The position numbers were made by a program, and so were the translations under genes. From NCBI GenBank assembly GCA_023511725.1, contig JAIMAY010000001.1, positions 1 to 64,000 on the forward strand: a stretch of 64,000 nt of DNA. The letters run 5' to 3'. Shown here piece by piece: positions 1 to 7,840 of this stretch (its first letter is position 1; every line of letters starts with the position of its first letter). The notes under the pieces are model-generated. The model searched no databases. It saw only the letters and a program-made list of their open reading frames with translations, and was not told the origin of the DNA. Source of the stretch: Alicyclobacillus sp. GTDB taxonomy: Bacteria; Bacillota; Bacilli; Alicyclobacillales; Alicyclobacillaceae.

Positions 1-76
1 GCAGCCACTCGTTCAAGTCCGGCGGCAGCAGAAGCAATTGATCGTGGTTGTGACCACGGAACTTCTTTCGTGGCAT
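1..76 (-). CDS. Transposase N-terminus, cut by the window edge
   Basis: Only the first 25 codons are present. On the minus strand an ATG at 76 is preceded by a GGGGAGG ribosome binding site. The translation starts MPRKKFRGHNHDQ and continues LLLLPPDLNEW. The LLPP-DLNEWL block resembles the N-terminus of IS1182-type DDE transposases, where it precedes a P-E-H-L motif that would lie outside the window. The rest of the element and its far end are not visible, so intactness cannot be judged. Confidence 0.55.
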   Translation of the reverse strand, partial: MPRKKFRGHNHDQLLLLPPDLNEWL

Positions 77-489
77 GGCGAAGCCTCCCCGACGTTGTTA
101 CGGTTAGCTTCGACAATGATCCGGAAATTTCCTTCTGGAAACTGATTCAAAGATTACTCGGACACGCTCCTAGTGACGTCTGACCTGGCGCGGATGCTTT
201 TAGTGTACCGGTGGCGCGTTCACCCTGAACGCACTGTCCTTCCTCATCTCTGGACAACCTGCCTGTCGATCCGGACTCCTCGTGTTTGCCACATCCAGCA
301 AGTGACTACGACCGCTGGGGCGGGCCCGCGCCTCGCGAGCCGGTGAGGCTGTGAAGTGTGTTTCACCAGTCCCGGGTCGCACAGATTGTCACCTTGCAGT
401 CTTTGCTGGGGAACGGGCGGGTTTTTGCGCTGTTCAACCCCCTGCCCAGCGCAGTTCACGTGGCCCATTTGGTGGCGCTCCGCTTGTGG
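77..489. other. 413-bp gap with no supported gene
   Basis: It holds the ribosome binding site and upstream region of the transposase and then sequence after the convergently oriented GNAT gene. Several 60-105 codon open frames overlap here on both strands, but none has a ribosome binding site or a recognisable protein. An inverted repeat of the insertion element may lie near 100-200; it cannot be identified without the other end. Confidence 0.5.
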
Positions 490-1401
490 TCAGCCCAGCG
501 CGGGGGCGGCGAGCGCAAACAGCCGGGCGCGTGCCCCTGGCAGACGTCCAGCGCCGTAGAGCATCACGGGGGAGGTTTGCGTGAAAAGCCAGCCCAGTTC
601 CGTGAGTCGGGTCAGGAACGCCACCTGTTCCGAAGGGACGTCCACCGTCCAACGCAAGGCACCCGTGGCCGCAGGTGAAGTGGTGAGCGACCGAATCAGC
701 TGGGCCGCGGTCTGTAGATTCTCGGCCAGCACCGGGCCGATGACAATGGTATCGTCACGTCGGAAAGCCCACGCAAATCCGAGGGCATGCCCGTTTGGAT
801 ATGTTGCCATCACGCCCCAACGTCGGCCGGGCAGGTCGGCGCGGAGGAGGGCCTGGTACATCCCTTCGCGGCGCAGGCCGGTTACCGCTTCGTCGTAGTG
901 GACAAGGGCCGCGCCCTGGCAGGCACGGATGGACCGTATCTCGACGAGTGCACCGGGATGGGCCGCCAGCGCGTCGCCAGTCCACGCCGTCGGCACCGGC
1001 GCTGCCACCTCGCCGTGGGTGGCGGGGTATTGCATGCGATCCACTGTTCCCACATCGACGAATCCGACCTTCTTGTATAAGGGTTGACCTTGGCGGGTGG
1101 CCACCAGGCCCACGGCACCCGGCGCAAACGTCAGTGCATGTCGCACGATGCGTTTGCCGAGCCCGCGGCGTTTGAATCTGGGGTGGACAATGACCACCCC
1201 GAGCCAGCGCAGGCCAGGGCCATCGCCGTACAGGCCCGCGGTCGCGACCAGAGTGTTATCCTGCCATAACCCCCACACCGGGCCGGACTCCGCATACCAG
1301 GCGGCTTGCTCTTCGTCCCAGTACCAGTCTACGGCATGTGCAAGCTCTACCCAACGCGGCAGATCCGACATGTCAAGGCGGCGAATGTGTGTTCCGGTCA
1401 T
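490..1401 (-). CDS. GNAT family N-acetyltransferase with two GNAT folds
   Basis: The protein has 303 residues. The first GNAT domain is recognisable from the beta4 strand and acetyl-CoA loop at about 67-84, with the Q/RxxGxG/A-type segment RRGLGK at 78-83, followed by a cysteine-free YKKVGF segment typical of the GNAT C-terminal half. The second half (about 150-300) looks like a degenerate second GNAT fold, as in other ~300-residue double-GNAT proteins. Such enzymes move an acetyl group from acetyl-CoA to an amine; the substrate cannot be told. I chose the ATG at 1401 because GGGAGGG lies upstream; the open frame extends further but without a good site. It appears monocistronic. Confidence 0.8.
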   Translation of the reverse strand: MTGTHIRRLDMSDLPRWVELAHAVDWYWDEEQAAWYAESGPVWGLWQDNTLVATAGLYGDGPGLRWLGVVIVHPRFKRRGLGKRIVRHALTFAPGAVGLVATRQGQPLYKKVGFVDVGTVDRMQYPATHGEVAAPVPTAWTGDALAAHPGALVEIRSIRACQGAALVHYDEAVTGLRREGMYQALLRADLPGRRWGVMATYPNGHALGFAWAFRRDDTIVIGPVLAENLQTAAQLIRSLTTSPAATGALRWTVDVPSEQVAFLTRLTELGWLFTQTSPVMLYGAGRLPGARARLFALAAPALG

Positions 1402-1634
1402 CGCAAGAGTCCCTCCCAGTGGCACGTGGAACGCGCCCCCATTCACTTGGTACGACCTGCGAGATCTGTACAACACGGCAGGGCTTCCATCCCGGGAAAG
1501 TCGGGTAGCGCAAAGAGGATGGCGCATCCGTTCGCCGACACCGCGAATTCACGCGGATCCAGGAGCCTACGGTCGGCGGAGTGGGTATACTGTCTTTGTA
1601 CCACAATTTTTCTGACGAAGGAGTTCAGGTACCC

Positions 1635-1793
1635 ATGCCCGACAGGAAGCCCAATCGGCTGATTCACGAAAAATCACCGTATCTTTTGCAACACGCGTAC
1701 AATCCCGTCGACTGGTTTCCATGGTGTCCGGATGCGTTTCAAAAAGCGCGGCGTGAGCGCAAGCCAGTATTCGTGTCCATCGGCTATTCGTAG
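1635..1793 (+). CDS. N-terminal fragment of YyaL/DUF255 (thioredoxin-fold) gene
   Basis: The ATG at 1635 follows GAAGGAG. The 52 residues [20 protein letters not shown]...PVFVSIGYS are the canonical start of the YyaL/spermatogenesis-associated-20 family. The frame then meets TAG at 1791. The next expected residues, [13 protein letters not shown], appear in the same frame from 1839. The gene is therefore cut exactly between SIGYS and TCHWC by a 48-nt insertion (see the separate entry). Whether a full-length protein is still made is open. A TATACT box lies at 1586-1591. Confidence 0.75.
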   Translation: MPDRKPNRLIHEKSPYLLQHAYNPVDWFPWCPDAFQKARRERKPVFVSIGYS

Positions 1794-1838
1794 CCCCTGC
1801 GGGGGCCTACTTACAATTAGTAAGGGGTTATACTAGCG
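1791..1838 (+). other. 48-nt in-frame insertion with stops and two hairpins
   Basis: Removing 1791-1838 restores the conserved junction SIGYS-TCHWCH exactly, with no residue lost or gained. The insert is 16 codons long, so the frame is kept, but it reads TAG (1791), TAG (1818) and TAA (1821). Bases 1791-1809 fold into a 7-bp stem (TAG-CCCC with GGGG-CTA, one bulged C, TGCG loop) that includes the first stop codon. Bases 1810-1824 form CTTAC/GTAAG. AAGGGG at 1822-1827 is Shine-Dalgarno-like. No target duplication longer than CG is seen. It could be a miniature mobile-element insertion that kills the gene, or a translational bypass gap of the T4 gene 60 type; the sequence alone cannot decide. 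Confidence 0.8.
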
Positions 1839-1856
1839 ACATGTCACTGGTGTCAT

Positions 1857-3782
1857 GTGATGGAGCGCGAATCGTTCGAGGATCCGGAGGTCGCAGACCT
1901 TCTTAACCGGTATTATGTGGCCGTCAAGGTGGACCGGGAAGAGCGTCCGGACATCGACCATATCTACATGACGGTGTGCCAGGCGCTCACCGGTTCGGGC
2001 GGGTGGCCGCTCACCGTGATCACGACACCCGACGGTGCCCCGCTGTTTGCCGGCACCTACTTTCCCAAGCGGCGTCGGTTCGGCCGACCAGGATTGATGG
2101 ACATCCTCGAGGCCATTGCACGGCGGTGGGCCGAGGATGCCGAGGCAATGGTGGCCAGTGCCCGCAAACTGACGGAGGTCCTGCGCCCCTATTACACTGC
2201 CATCGCGCCTGGCGAGCCGACGCTGGAACAGTTGAAGCAGGCAGTGGCGGCCTTTCGCGACACGTTCGATCCAGTGTACGGCGGTTTCGGTCAGGCCCCG
2301 AAGTTCCCGGTGCCGCACAATCTGATGTTCCTGTTGCGATGGGGCACGTCGCGAGGGGATAAGGACGCTGTGGACATGGTCTTGCGCACATTGGAAGGGA
2401 TGTATCGCGGGGGGGTGTACGATCACGTTGGCTTCGGCTTTGCCCGCTACTCGACAGACGACCGGTGGCTGGTGCCGCACTTTGAGAAGATGCTCTACGA
2501 CAACGCGCTGTTGACGCTGGTGTACCTGGAGGCCTATCAATGCACGGGTGAGGCATGGCTGGCGCAGGTGGCCCGGGACGTAATGACGTACGTGGAAGCC
2601 GAGTTGACCGGCCCGGAAGGCGCATGCTACAGCGCGCAGGATGCCGACGCGGAAGGCGTAGAGGGCAAGTACTACGTGTGGACGCCGGATGAGGTCATGC
2701 AGGTGTTAGGTCCGGAGGACGGGACGTTGTACTGTCGCTGTTACGGGATCACCCCGGAGGGCAACTTCGAGGGGCGGAGCATCCCCAACCTCGTGGCACA
2801 CACGCTCGACGCGTTTGCCTGCGCAAATGGCCTGGACCCTGACGCATGGAAGAAGCGTGTTCGCGAATGGAACGAGCGGCTGCGGGCGGCACGCAGCCTG
2901 CGTGTTCCGCCGGCCACGGACGACAAGGTGCTGACCGGCTGGAACAGCCTGATGGCGGCGGCCTATGCCCGGGCGGCGAAGGTCTTGCAGGAACCGCGGC
3001 GGGCGGATGCAGCGCGCCGTATCCTGTCATTCATCGAGACGCATCTCACGCGGCCGGACGGCCGCCTCCTCGCTCGTTACCGGGACGGTGAGGCGGCACA
3101 CCTGGCTGTGGCCGATGATTACGCGTACCTGGTGTGGGCGTGGCTCGAAATGTACGACGCCACCCTGGACCCGGCGTGCTTGCGGCAGGCTCTCACGTGG
3201 CAACAGCGGATGGACGCCCTGTTCTGGGATGAGGCGGATGGCGGCTACTTCCTGTGCGGCTCAGATGCGGAGGCGCTGCTGGCACGGCCCAAGGTGGACG
3301 AGGATGGCGCTTTGCCTTCGGGCAACGCCGTGACGGCGTGGAACTTGGTGCGGATCGCGCGCTTGACCGGGGACAGTGCGTGGGCGGACCTGGCGGAGCG
3401 AGAACTCCGCACGTTCAGCCGTCGCATCAGCGAATACCCGATGGGGGCCGGCATGTGGCTGGTGGCCGCCTGGCACGCCATGCAGCCGCCGCTGGAAATC
3501 GTGCTGAGCGGTGCGCGCAGCCACCCGGAGGCCCGGGAAGCCGTGCATGCGTTGCAGACTGCCTGGCTGCCACATGCTGCTGTGTTGTTCCGCGATGCGG
3601 ACCCCACCGTCGCCGCGGCGCTGGCGCAGATGGCGCCATTTACCGCATCGCAGGTGCCGTTGACGGACGGTGTCACCGTCTACCGTTGCAGCGGATTTGC
3701 TTGCCAGTCACCAACCACAAACTGGAGGGCGGCCTTGGCAGATCTGATTGGACCAGCAGCGCCGCAAGCCGATCCGCAATAG
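1857..3782 (+). CDS. Main part of YyaL/DUF255 protein (GH-like toroid domain)
   Basis: This frame carries the rest of a YyaL-like protein: about 641 residues after the GTG at 1857, or from ACA at 1839 if joined to the N-terminal part (699 residues in total, the usual family length). [13 protein letters not shown] and DREERPDID are the family's thioredoxin-like block; the CHWC motif sits just upstream at 1842-1853 and would be lost if translation restarted at 1857. The remainder is the alpha/alpha toroid region ([33 protein letters not shown]). The function in bacteria is not established. No convincing ribosome binding site precedes 1857. The 3' end overlaps the convergent SGNH gene by 110 bp. 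Confidence 0.75.
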   Translation: MMERESFEDPEVADLLNRYYVAVKVDREERPDIDHIYMTVCQALTGSGGWPLTVITTPDGAPLFAGTYFPKRRRFGRPGLMDILEAIARRWAEDAEAMVASARKLTEVLRPYYTAIAPGEPTLEQLKQAVAAFRDTFDPVYGGFGQAPKFPVPHNLMFLLRWGTSRGDKDAVDMVLRTLEGMYRGGVYDHVGFGFARYSTDDRWLVPHFEKMLYDNALLTLVYLEAYQCTGEAWLAQVARDVMTYVEAELTGPEGACYSAQDADAEGVEGKYYVWTPDEVMQVLGPEDGTLYCRCYGITPEGNFEGRSIPNLVAHTLDAFACANGLDPDAWKKRVREWNERLRAARSLRVPPATDDKVLTGWNSLMAAAYARAAKVLQEPRRADAARRILSFIETHLTRPDGRLLARYRDGEAAHLAVADDYAYLVWAWLEMYDATLDPACLRQALTWQQRMDALFWDEADGGYFLCGSDAEALLARPKVDEDGALPSGNAVTAWNLVRIARLTGDSAWADLAERELRTFSRRISEYPMGAGMWLVAAWHAMQPPLEIVLSGARSHPEAREAVHALQTAWLPHAAVLFRDADPTVAAALAQMAPFTASQVPLTDGVTVYRCSGFACQSPTTNWRAALADLIGPAAPQADPQ

Positions 3783-4422
3783 CCCGGTGTCCTCGTACAT
3801 TCGGGTGCACGGGGAGCGGTCCGCCGGAGAGGACGTCCTCGACACAGCCGCGCCGGTATCCCAGAATCCATTGCGCCTCGTGACCTGCGAACCAGAGGGC
3901 AGCGTCGGCGATGAGGGCCCCATGCCTCGCGGCCGCGGTGCGGGTGATGGCGTTCAGGGCGTCGATGGCCGCCACTGCGGCCGCGGTCTGGGGGAAGGGG
4001 TTGTATTGGGTGAACACGACCAAACGGGCGCGCGAAACCTTGCGAATGACCTGCAGCAGTCGCCACAGGTTCGCCTCATAGCCGGTGAGTGCCCGCCGAA
4101 TGGCGGCGTACAGCGCCTCGTCCCGGGCCCCGGGCGGGGCGCCCATCGCCGCGATGGCAGCCTTCGCAATGTCATTTCCGCCAATCCATACACTGACCAC
4201 GCTTGCGTGCGCCAGTGGGGCTGCCGACTGTTCCACTACCGCGGCGAGCAGGTCACGGCTCGTCCAGCCGGGTTCCGCCAAGACCTCGCTCATGCCCCGT
4301 CCCGGAACCGGGGTCATGCGGAGCAGGACCCGGTGTCGTACGGTGAGCGCCGGATAGGCCAGCGCGGGGGACGACAAACCGGCGCCGGCGGTGACGGAGT
4401 CTCCGAGTGCGGTCAAGATCAT
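3673..4422 (-). CDS. SGNH/GDSL-type esterase or lipase
   Basis: The 249-residue protein shows the four SGNH blocks: GDSVTAG at 7-13 (catalytic Ser9), a glycine in block II, GGND at 81-84, and a C-terminal VHPN-x-x-GH segment supplying the catalytic His. It has no signal peptide, so it is probably a cytosolic hydrolase of acyl esters, like other short bacterial GDSL enzymes; the substrate is unknown. The start at 4422 follows AAAGGA. Its 3' end overlaps the end of the YyaL-like gene by 110 bp in the opposite direction. The next gene upstream (peroxiredoxin) ends in a terminator, so this gene is likely transcribed separately. Confidence 0.85.
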   Translation of the reverse strand: MILTALGDSVTAGAGLSSPALAYPALTVRHRVLLRMTPVPGRGMSEVLAEPGWTSRDLLAAVVEQSAAPLAHASVVSVWIGGNDIAKAAIAAMGAPPGARDEALYAAIRRALTGYEANLWRLLQVIRKVSRARLVVFTQYNPFPQTAAAVAAIDALNAITRTAAARHGALIADAALWFAGHEAQWILGYRRGCVEDVLSGGPLPVHPNVRGHRAIADRLAALLVQSDLPRPPSSLWLVTGKQIRCNGRR

Positions 4423-4528
4423 GGCGGTCCGTCCTTTCCGTGTAGGGATGTCCCATTCCGGATGTGGTGTATCGTATTCCCGGCGGGTGGAAGGCGTGTG
4501 GACGGGCGGGCGACGATGGAGTTTGGCA

Positions 4529-4557
4529 CAAAAAAACCGCCCGCAGCAGCGGGCGGT
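4529..4557 (-). terminator. Rho-independent terminator of the peroxiredoxin gene
   Basis: A perfect 9-bp stem, ACCGCCCGC with GCGGGCGGT around a 4-nt loop, is followed on the minus strand by a T run (plus-strand A run at 4529-4535). It lies 18 bp downstream of the peroxiredoxin stop codon. Confidence 0.9.
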
Positions 4558-4574
4558 CGTTCCTTCACCAGTGC

Positions 4575-5222
4575 TCACAGTTTCTTGGTCCGGACGTACC
4601 AGGTCTTATACTCGAGGCCCTTCGCCTCGGATTGCTCCTTCGATTCAATGGCATCGGCCGTCGCCGGTGCCGGGACCACCACCGGGTCCCCCGGCTGCCA
4701 GTCGGCGGGGCAGGAGACCGCGTACTTGTCGGCTGTCTGGAGCGCATCGACGACGCGCAGGATCTCCGAGATGTTGCGGCCGACGTTCATCGGGTAGTAG
4801 ATCATCGCACGCAGGATCCCCTTGTCGTCGATGAAGAACACCGTTCGCACCGTGGCCGTCGTGCTTGCAGCAGGATGAATCATCCCGTACATCCTGGAGA
4901 CCTTCATGTCGAGGTCCGCAATGACGGGGAACGGGATCTTTAGGTCAAACGCCTTTTCGAGGTCATGGACCCAGGCCAGGTGTGCCTGGACACTGTCTAC
5001 AGACAAGCCGAGAAGCTGTACATTCCTCTTTTCAAACTCTTCATATCGCCGGGCAAACGCCGCAAACTCTGTCGAGCAGACCGGGGTGAAATCGGCTGGG
5101 TGCGAGAACAGCACCACCCACTTGCCGCGCAGGTCGCTGAGCTTCATCTTGCCCTTGGTTGTATTGGCCTCGAAATCCGGAGCGGGCTCATTCAGGCGGG
5201 GAAGGGTCTGAACTTCGGACAT
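4575..5222 (-). CDS. Peroxiredoxin, Prx6-like (AhpC/TSA family)
   Basis: The 215-residue protein reduces hydrogen peroxide and organic peroxides in the cytosol. The peroxidatic cysteine is Cys49 in DFTPVCSTEF, with the supporting Thr46 and Pro42. A second cysteine at about 171 (SCPADWQPGD) matches the C-terminal extension of Prx6-type enzymes, so it may work as a 2-Cys enzyme. I prefer the ATG at 5222 over 5228 because AGGAG is seven bases before it. A clean sigma-A promoter lies upstream and a terminator downstream, so the gene is monocistronic. No PerR box was recognised. Confidence 0.92.
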   Translation of the reverse strand: MSEVQTLPRLNEPAPDFEANTTKGKMKLSDLRGKWVVLFSHPADFTPVCSTEFAAFARRYEEFEKRNVQLLGLSVDSVQAHLAWVHDLEKAFDLKIPFPVIADLDMKVSRMYGMIHPAASTTATVRTVFFIDDKGILRAMIYYPMNVGRNISEILRVVDALQTADKYAVSCPADWQPGDPVVVPAPATADAIESKEQSEAKGLEYKTWYVRTKKL

Positions 5223-5265
5223 GCTCATCTCTCCTAACCAAAGTTTGCTCATTTCCTTAGTCGGT

Positions 5266-5294
5266 ATTGTAGCATGAGTACCGATAACAAACAA
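5266..5294 (-). promoter_or_regulatory. Sigma-A promoter of the peroxiredoxin gene
   Basis: Read on the minus strand, TTGTTT (5289-5294) and TACAAT (5266-5271) are separated by 17 bp. The -10 box lies about 44 bp upstream of the chosen start codon. Confidence 0.75.
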
Positions 5295-5510
5295 GGTGTT
5301 AGTGCAGGACCACGTCAGTCCCTATCCACTCCCTCCATGCCCCTTTTAAGGCGTGTGTGTCAGATGGGTTGGGGCAGGCGGCCCCGTCAGCATGGAGACC
5401 TATGCGGCAGACAGAGGAACAGGGAGCAGACGCGGAAAGACGAACAACGCCCTGGTCGGGAGGGCGGTGTCACGTCGTTTCCGCGTGATGGTTTCTGACT
5501 CGGGTGAGCA

Positions 5511-5759
5511 TCATACGTTTCCAGACTGAATCGGCTTCATATCTTGGTCCAAGATGGCCCCATCGATGCCCTCCATGTTATCCAAGTTGACATTCAGATG
5601 TGCTGGAATCAGATTGTAGAAACCGTACAGTCCGCCGTGACCTTGATTCAACTTGATGTTGGCATCCCATCCGCCGAAGTTGAATTCACCGACGAAAGCC
5701 CCGGCGTTTTGCTGGGGTGTGTTGGAATTCAGCGCACCGCACAAGAGGATGAAGGGCAC
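5511..5759 (-). CDS. GerPA/GerPF-like small spore protein, paralog 1
   Basis: An 82-residue protein starting at GTG 5759 behind AAAGGAGG. It shares with four neighbouring genes the pattern N-T-x-Q-Q-N-A-G, G-E-x-N-x-x-G-W-D-A-N-x-K-x-N-Q-G-x-G, then G-x-x-N and a C-terminal D-G-x-I-x-D-Q-D-M-K. The order (GD/GE, S/N-x-K-x-x-x-G-x-G-x-x-N, DPD-x-x-DQ) resembles GerPA/GerPF spore proteins, which help germinants cross the coat. That assignment is inference from pattern only. It is the second gene of a two-gene minus-strand unit, 57 bp after paralog 2, and shares a near-identical ~26-bp stretch with it, suggesting recent duplication. Confidence 0.7.
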   Translation of the reverse strand: MPFILLCGALNSNTPQQNAGAFVGEFNFGGWDANIKLNQGHGGLYGFYNLIPAHLNVNLDNMEGIDGAILDQDMKPIQSGNV

Positions 5760-5816
5760 GAGAATCCTCCTTTGGGCTCAGCGTGGGCACACCATGGTTC
5801 GACGAATCGGCACCAG

Positions 5817-6065
5817 TCATACGTCCACACCGAGCGTGGGTTTGAGGTCCTGGTCCGCGATGGCGCCATCGATGAGTTCTTGGCTGTCGACATTGATGTT
5901 AATCCATAGCGGCGTCAGGTTGAATGCTCCATAATAGCCCCCGTGTCCTTGATTTATCTTCATGTTGGCATCCCATCCGCCGAAGTTCGCCTCACCGATG
6001 AATGTCCCCGCGTTGTCTTGCGGTGTGTTTTGGTTGATCACACCGAAAATCAGCAACGATGGCAC
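5817..6065 (-). CDS. GerPA/GerPF-like small spore protein, paralog 2
   Basis: An 82-residue protein from GTG 6065 with AAAGGAGG seven bases upstream; the open frame continues far upstream but the ribosome binding site and the equal length to paralog 1 fix the start. The sequence is INQNTPQDNAGTFIGEANF followed by GGWDANMKINQGHGG and IDGAIADQDLK, closest to paralog 1. It is the first gene of the minus-strand pair. A CATACAAT box at 6113-6106 on the same strand fits a sigma-E/sigma-K -10 and would give a leader of about 35 nt. It is probably a spore coat or inner-coat protein expressed in the mother cell. Confidence 0.7.
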   Translation of the reverse strand: MPSLLIFGVINQNTPQDNAGTFIGEANFGGWDANMKINQGHGGYYGAFNLTPLWININVDSQELIDGAIADQDLKPTLGVDV

Positions 6066-6105
6066 GCAGCAACCTCCTTTCGGCCACTCCGATGGACCGT
6101 AGGGC

Positions 6106-6113
6106 ATTGTATG
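6106..6113 (-). promoter_or_regulatory. Sigma-E/K-like -10 box of the GerPF-like pair
   Basis: On the minus strand it reads CATACAAT, matching the sigma-E -10 consensus CATACANT. A GTATG-containing segment about 15 bp upstream could be the -35. The spacing to the gene at 6065 is reasonable for a start point near 6099. Confidence 0.5.
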
Positions 6114-6143
6114 CCGTAGAGGGACTGTCCCATACCAGCCACT

Positions 6144-6151
6144 CATATGCT
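6144..6151 (+). promoter_or_regulatory. Possible sigma-E/K -10 box of the rightward GerP-like unit
   Basis: CATATGCT lies 58 bp upstream of the GerPC-like gene, and the same octamer occurs upstream of cotJA. The -35 is not convincing, so this is a weak call. Confidence 0.3.
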
Positions 6152-6208
6152 GAAGAGAAGTGACGGACACGCAGGTGCGCGGACGCCTAACAGACAGGAG
6201 GAGGAGCC

Positions 6209-6658
6209 ATGTGGTTTCGTCGGCGCCGGCGATTCGAGCAAACTGTTCAGAGACACCTCGAAGCGATTTCCAGTCAACTTCAGGAGGTCTTAGAGACGTC
6301 TCGTACGCATAAAGTCCAAGTGACAATTCATCAACTCCATGTGGATGAGGCGAAGTTAGATCAACTGCTCTTTCGGTTAGACCGATTGGAAATTGACGAA
6401 CTGAGCGGAGCCCTGAACTTGGGCAACAACTTTGGTGTGGACGGCGTGCGTCAATTGCAGCGAGCATCTTCACTGGCCGCTGTACCCGGGGACTCCGCCG
6501 ACAAGGAGCCAGGGACACCCCTGTCTCCCGAGGGAAATCCTCCATCGCCAGATGATAGCACCAGAGCACCGCATGTGTCTGCGACTCGGCGGGGATTCAC
6601 GGTACGCTTTGAGGTGCCAGATACGGCAACGCCGGCAGACGAACGTGTGCCGCGGTGA
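6209..6658 (+). CDS. GerPC-like spore protein
   Basis: The 149-residue protein begins with a basic MWFRRRRRFE, continues with a likely coiled-coil (about 10-35), and then has VQVTIHQLHVDEAKLD followed by LDRLEIDELSGALNLGNN (57-74). GerPC proteins carry a comparable I-x-x-x-x-D-x-L-x-V-x-x-L-x-G-x-L-N-I-G block, so I infer a GerPC-like partner for the GerPA/PF-like proteins around it. The C-terminal 60 residues are Pro/Ser/Asp-rich and look disordered. GGAGGAG precedes the ATG. The stop overlaps the GTG of an in-frame extension of the next gene, so the two are surely cotranscribed. Confidence 0.55.
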   Translation: MWFRRRRRFEQTVQRHLEAISSQLQEVLETSRTHKVQVTIHQLHVDEAKLDQLLFRLDRLEIDELSGALNLGNNFGVDGVRQLQRASSLAAVPGDSADKEPGTPLSPEGNPPSPDDSTRAPHVSATRRGFTVRFEVPDTATPADERVPR

Positions 6659-6672
6659 AAGGTGGGGTGGGC

Positions 6673-6942
6673 GTGGCCCATGTCTGGTCACCGACATTCA
6701 TCATCGGTACGATTCACATCGGTCAAGTGGAAGGGGCTTCATGTGTCAGTTTCGGGAACAACTGGATTTCCGAGTTTACCAGCTTCAAGAAGCAGAACCA
6801 GGGGTTCGGCTCGGTTCACGGGGACCACGCGGTTCTGCACTCGATGCGCAGTCTGGTACATGATCCAGACACCATCGATAGCGCGATACCGCCGACGGAA
6901 TGGGTGCGGAAGGAGCGGCTGTCTGTGTCGCCCCGACCTTGA
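6673..6942 (+). CDS. GerPA/GerPF-like protein, divergent paralog 3
   Basis: I start at GTG 6673 (89 residues), which has AAAGGTGGGG six bases upstream; an in-frame GTG at 6655 overlapping the previous stop is the alternative. The protein reads IIGTIHIGQVEG, SVSFGNN-like CVSFGNNWISE, FKKQNQGFGSVHGD and VHDPDTIDSAIPP. FGNN, the K-x-N-Q-G-x-G segment and the DPDTIDSAI ending match the GerPF layout more closely than the other paralogs do, and this gene anchors the family assignment. It follows the GerPC-like gene directly. Confidence 0.6.
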   Translation: MAHVWSPTFIIGTIHIGQVEGASCVSFGNNWISEFTSFKKQNQGFGSVHGDHAVLHSMRSLVHDPDTIDSAIPPTEWVRKERLSVSPRP

Positions 6943-6995
6943 ACAAGGTTCGCAGCAGGCCGCCGGTCGGCTCGATGGTGCGTGGAGGCAATCGT

Positions 6996-7520
6996 ATGGC
7001 ATCTGACAAGGACTCGAACAACCCATTTGATTTTCTCAATCAGTTCAACCAACTCGGGGACCTCGCCGACGTTAAAAAGTGGCTGGGTCCGGATTTTTTC
7101 AAAAATCTTCCGATGCCGCAATTTCGTAGCCCTTGGTTCGCGGACGGGCAGGAGGAACAGGAACCGCACGAGGACCCATTCCCGCGCGTGGACCTGTATT
7201 CTCACGGCCCTCAGGAAATCGTTGCTGTGTTTGAGTTGCCAGGACTGACGACGAGCAACGATGTGCAGGTATCCGTCACGCCACACAGTTTGCGTGTCAA
7301 GGGGCAAACGACGGCACGATATCTCCTGAGGGGCGAGACCGTGTGGCGGTCCGAGTGTCACCATGGGCCGTTTGAACGCGAGATCGAATTGCCCGAGCGG
7401 GTATTGGTGGATCAAGTCCGGGCCCTCTACCGCAACGGCCTTCTGGTTGTTTACCTGACCCGGGAACGCTCGCACGAATCGCTCAACCGCACCGTGTCCA
7501 TCGACTTTGACGGTGACTGA
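6996..7520 (+). CDS. Hsp20/alpha-crystallin protein of a spore cluster
   Basis: The 174-residue protein has an N-terminal Phe/Asn-rich part with VKKWLGPDFFKNLP (27-40) and an alpha-crystallin domain from about 64: VDLYSHGPQEIVAVFELPG, SLRVKGQ, GPFEREIELPERV and YRNGLLVVYL. It lacks a clear C-terminal I-x-I motif. Small heat-shock proteins hold unfolding proteins; several, such as CotM and CotP in Bacillus subtilis, are spore coat components. Its place among GerP-like genes suggests a spore role here. The ATG at 6996 follows GGAGG; the open frame starts earlier at 6900 inside the preceding gene and is less likely. Confidence 0.8.
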   Translation: MASDKDSNNPFDFLNQFNQLGDLADVKKWLGPDFFKNLPMPQFRSPWFADGQEEQEPHEDPFPRVDLYSHGPQEIVAVFELPGLTTSNDVQVSVTPHSLRVKGQTTARYLLRGETVWRSECHHGPFEREIELPERVLVDQVRALYRNGLLVVYLTRERSHESLNRTVSIDFDGD

Positions 7521-7559
7521 CGAGCGATTTGTTGACGCCATGACAAGGGAGGCAGTCAC

Positions 7560-7808
7560 GTGCCTACTGTGATTGCACTCGGCTCGGTCAATACCAATGT
7601 TGCGCAACAAAACGCGGGGGTGTTGATTGGTGAGATCAACGTATCGGGATGGGACGCCAATGGCAAGTCCAATCAAGGTTGCGGTGCTATCTTTGGCTGG
7701 TACAATCTCTCGGCATATGGCTGGAACTGCAACTATGACGGAGGAGAATGGATGGACGGTCTGATTATGGATCCAGACTACAAGGCCAGTGGCGCGGTGC
7801 TTTGGTAG
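7560..7808 (+). CDS. GerPA/GerPF-like small spore protein, paralog 4
   Basis: An 82-residue protein from GTG 7560 behind AGGGAGG. It reads VIALGSVNTNVAQQNAGVL, GEINVSGWDANGKSNQG and DGLIMDPDYKASG. It has the same length, GTG start and layout as the leftward paralogs 1 and 2, although it is transcribed the other way. The C-terminus has the DPD motif but lacks the final DQD-M/L-K found in the others. It lies 39 bp after the Hsp20 gene and 32 bp before the two-domain paralog. Confidence 0.7.
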   Translation: MPTVIALGSVNTNVAQQNAGVLIGEINVSGWDANGKSNQGCGAIFGWYNLSAYGWNCNYDGGEWMDGLIMDPDYKASGAVLW

Positions 7809-7840
7809 CGAACGCCGCAACGGTTCAAGGGGGGAGCCTG

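Noticed and set aside
5274-5498. 74-codon open frame between the peroxiredoxin and GerP-like genes
   Set aside because: It starts within the peroxiredoxin promoter, has no ribosome site and an Arg/Gln-rich composition without motifs.
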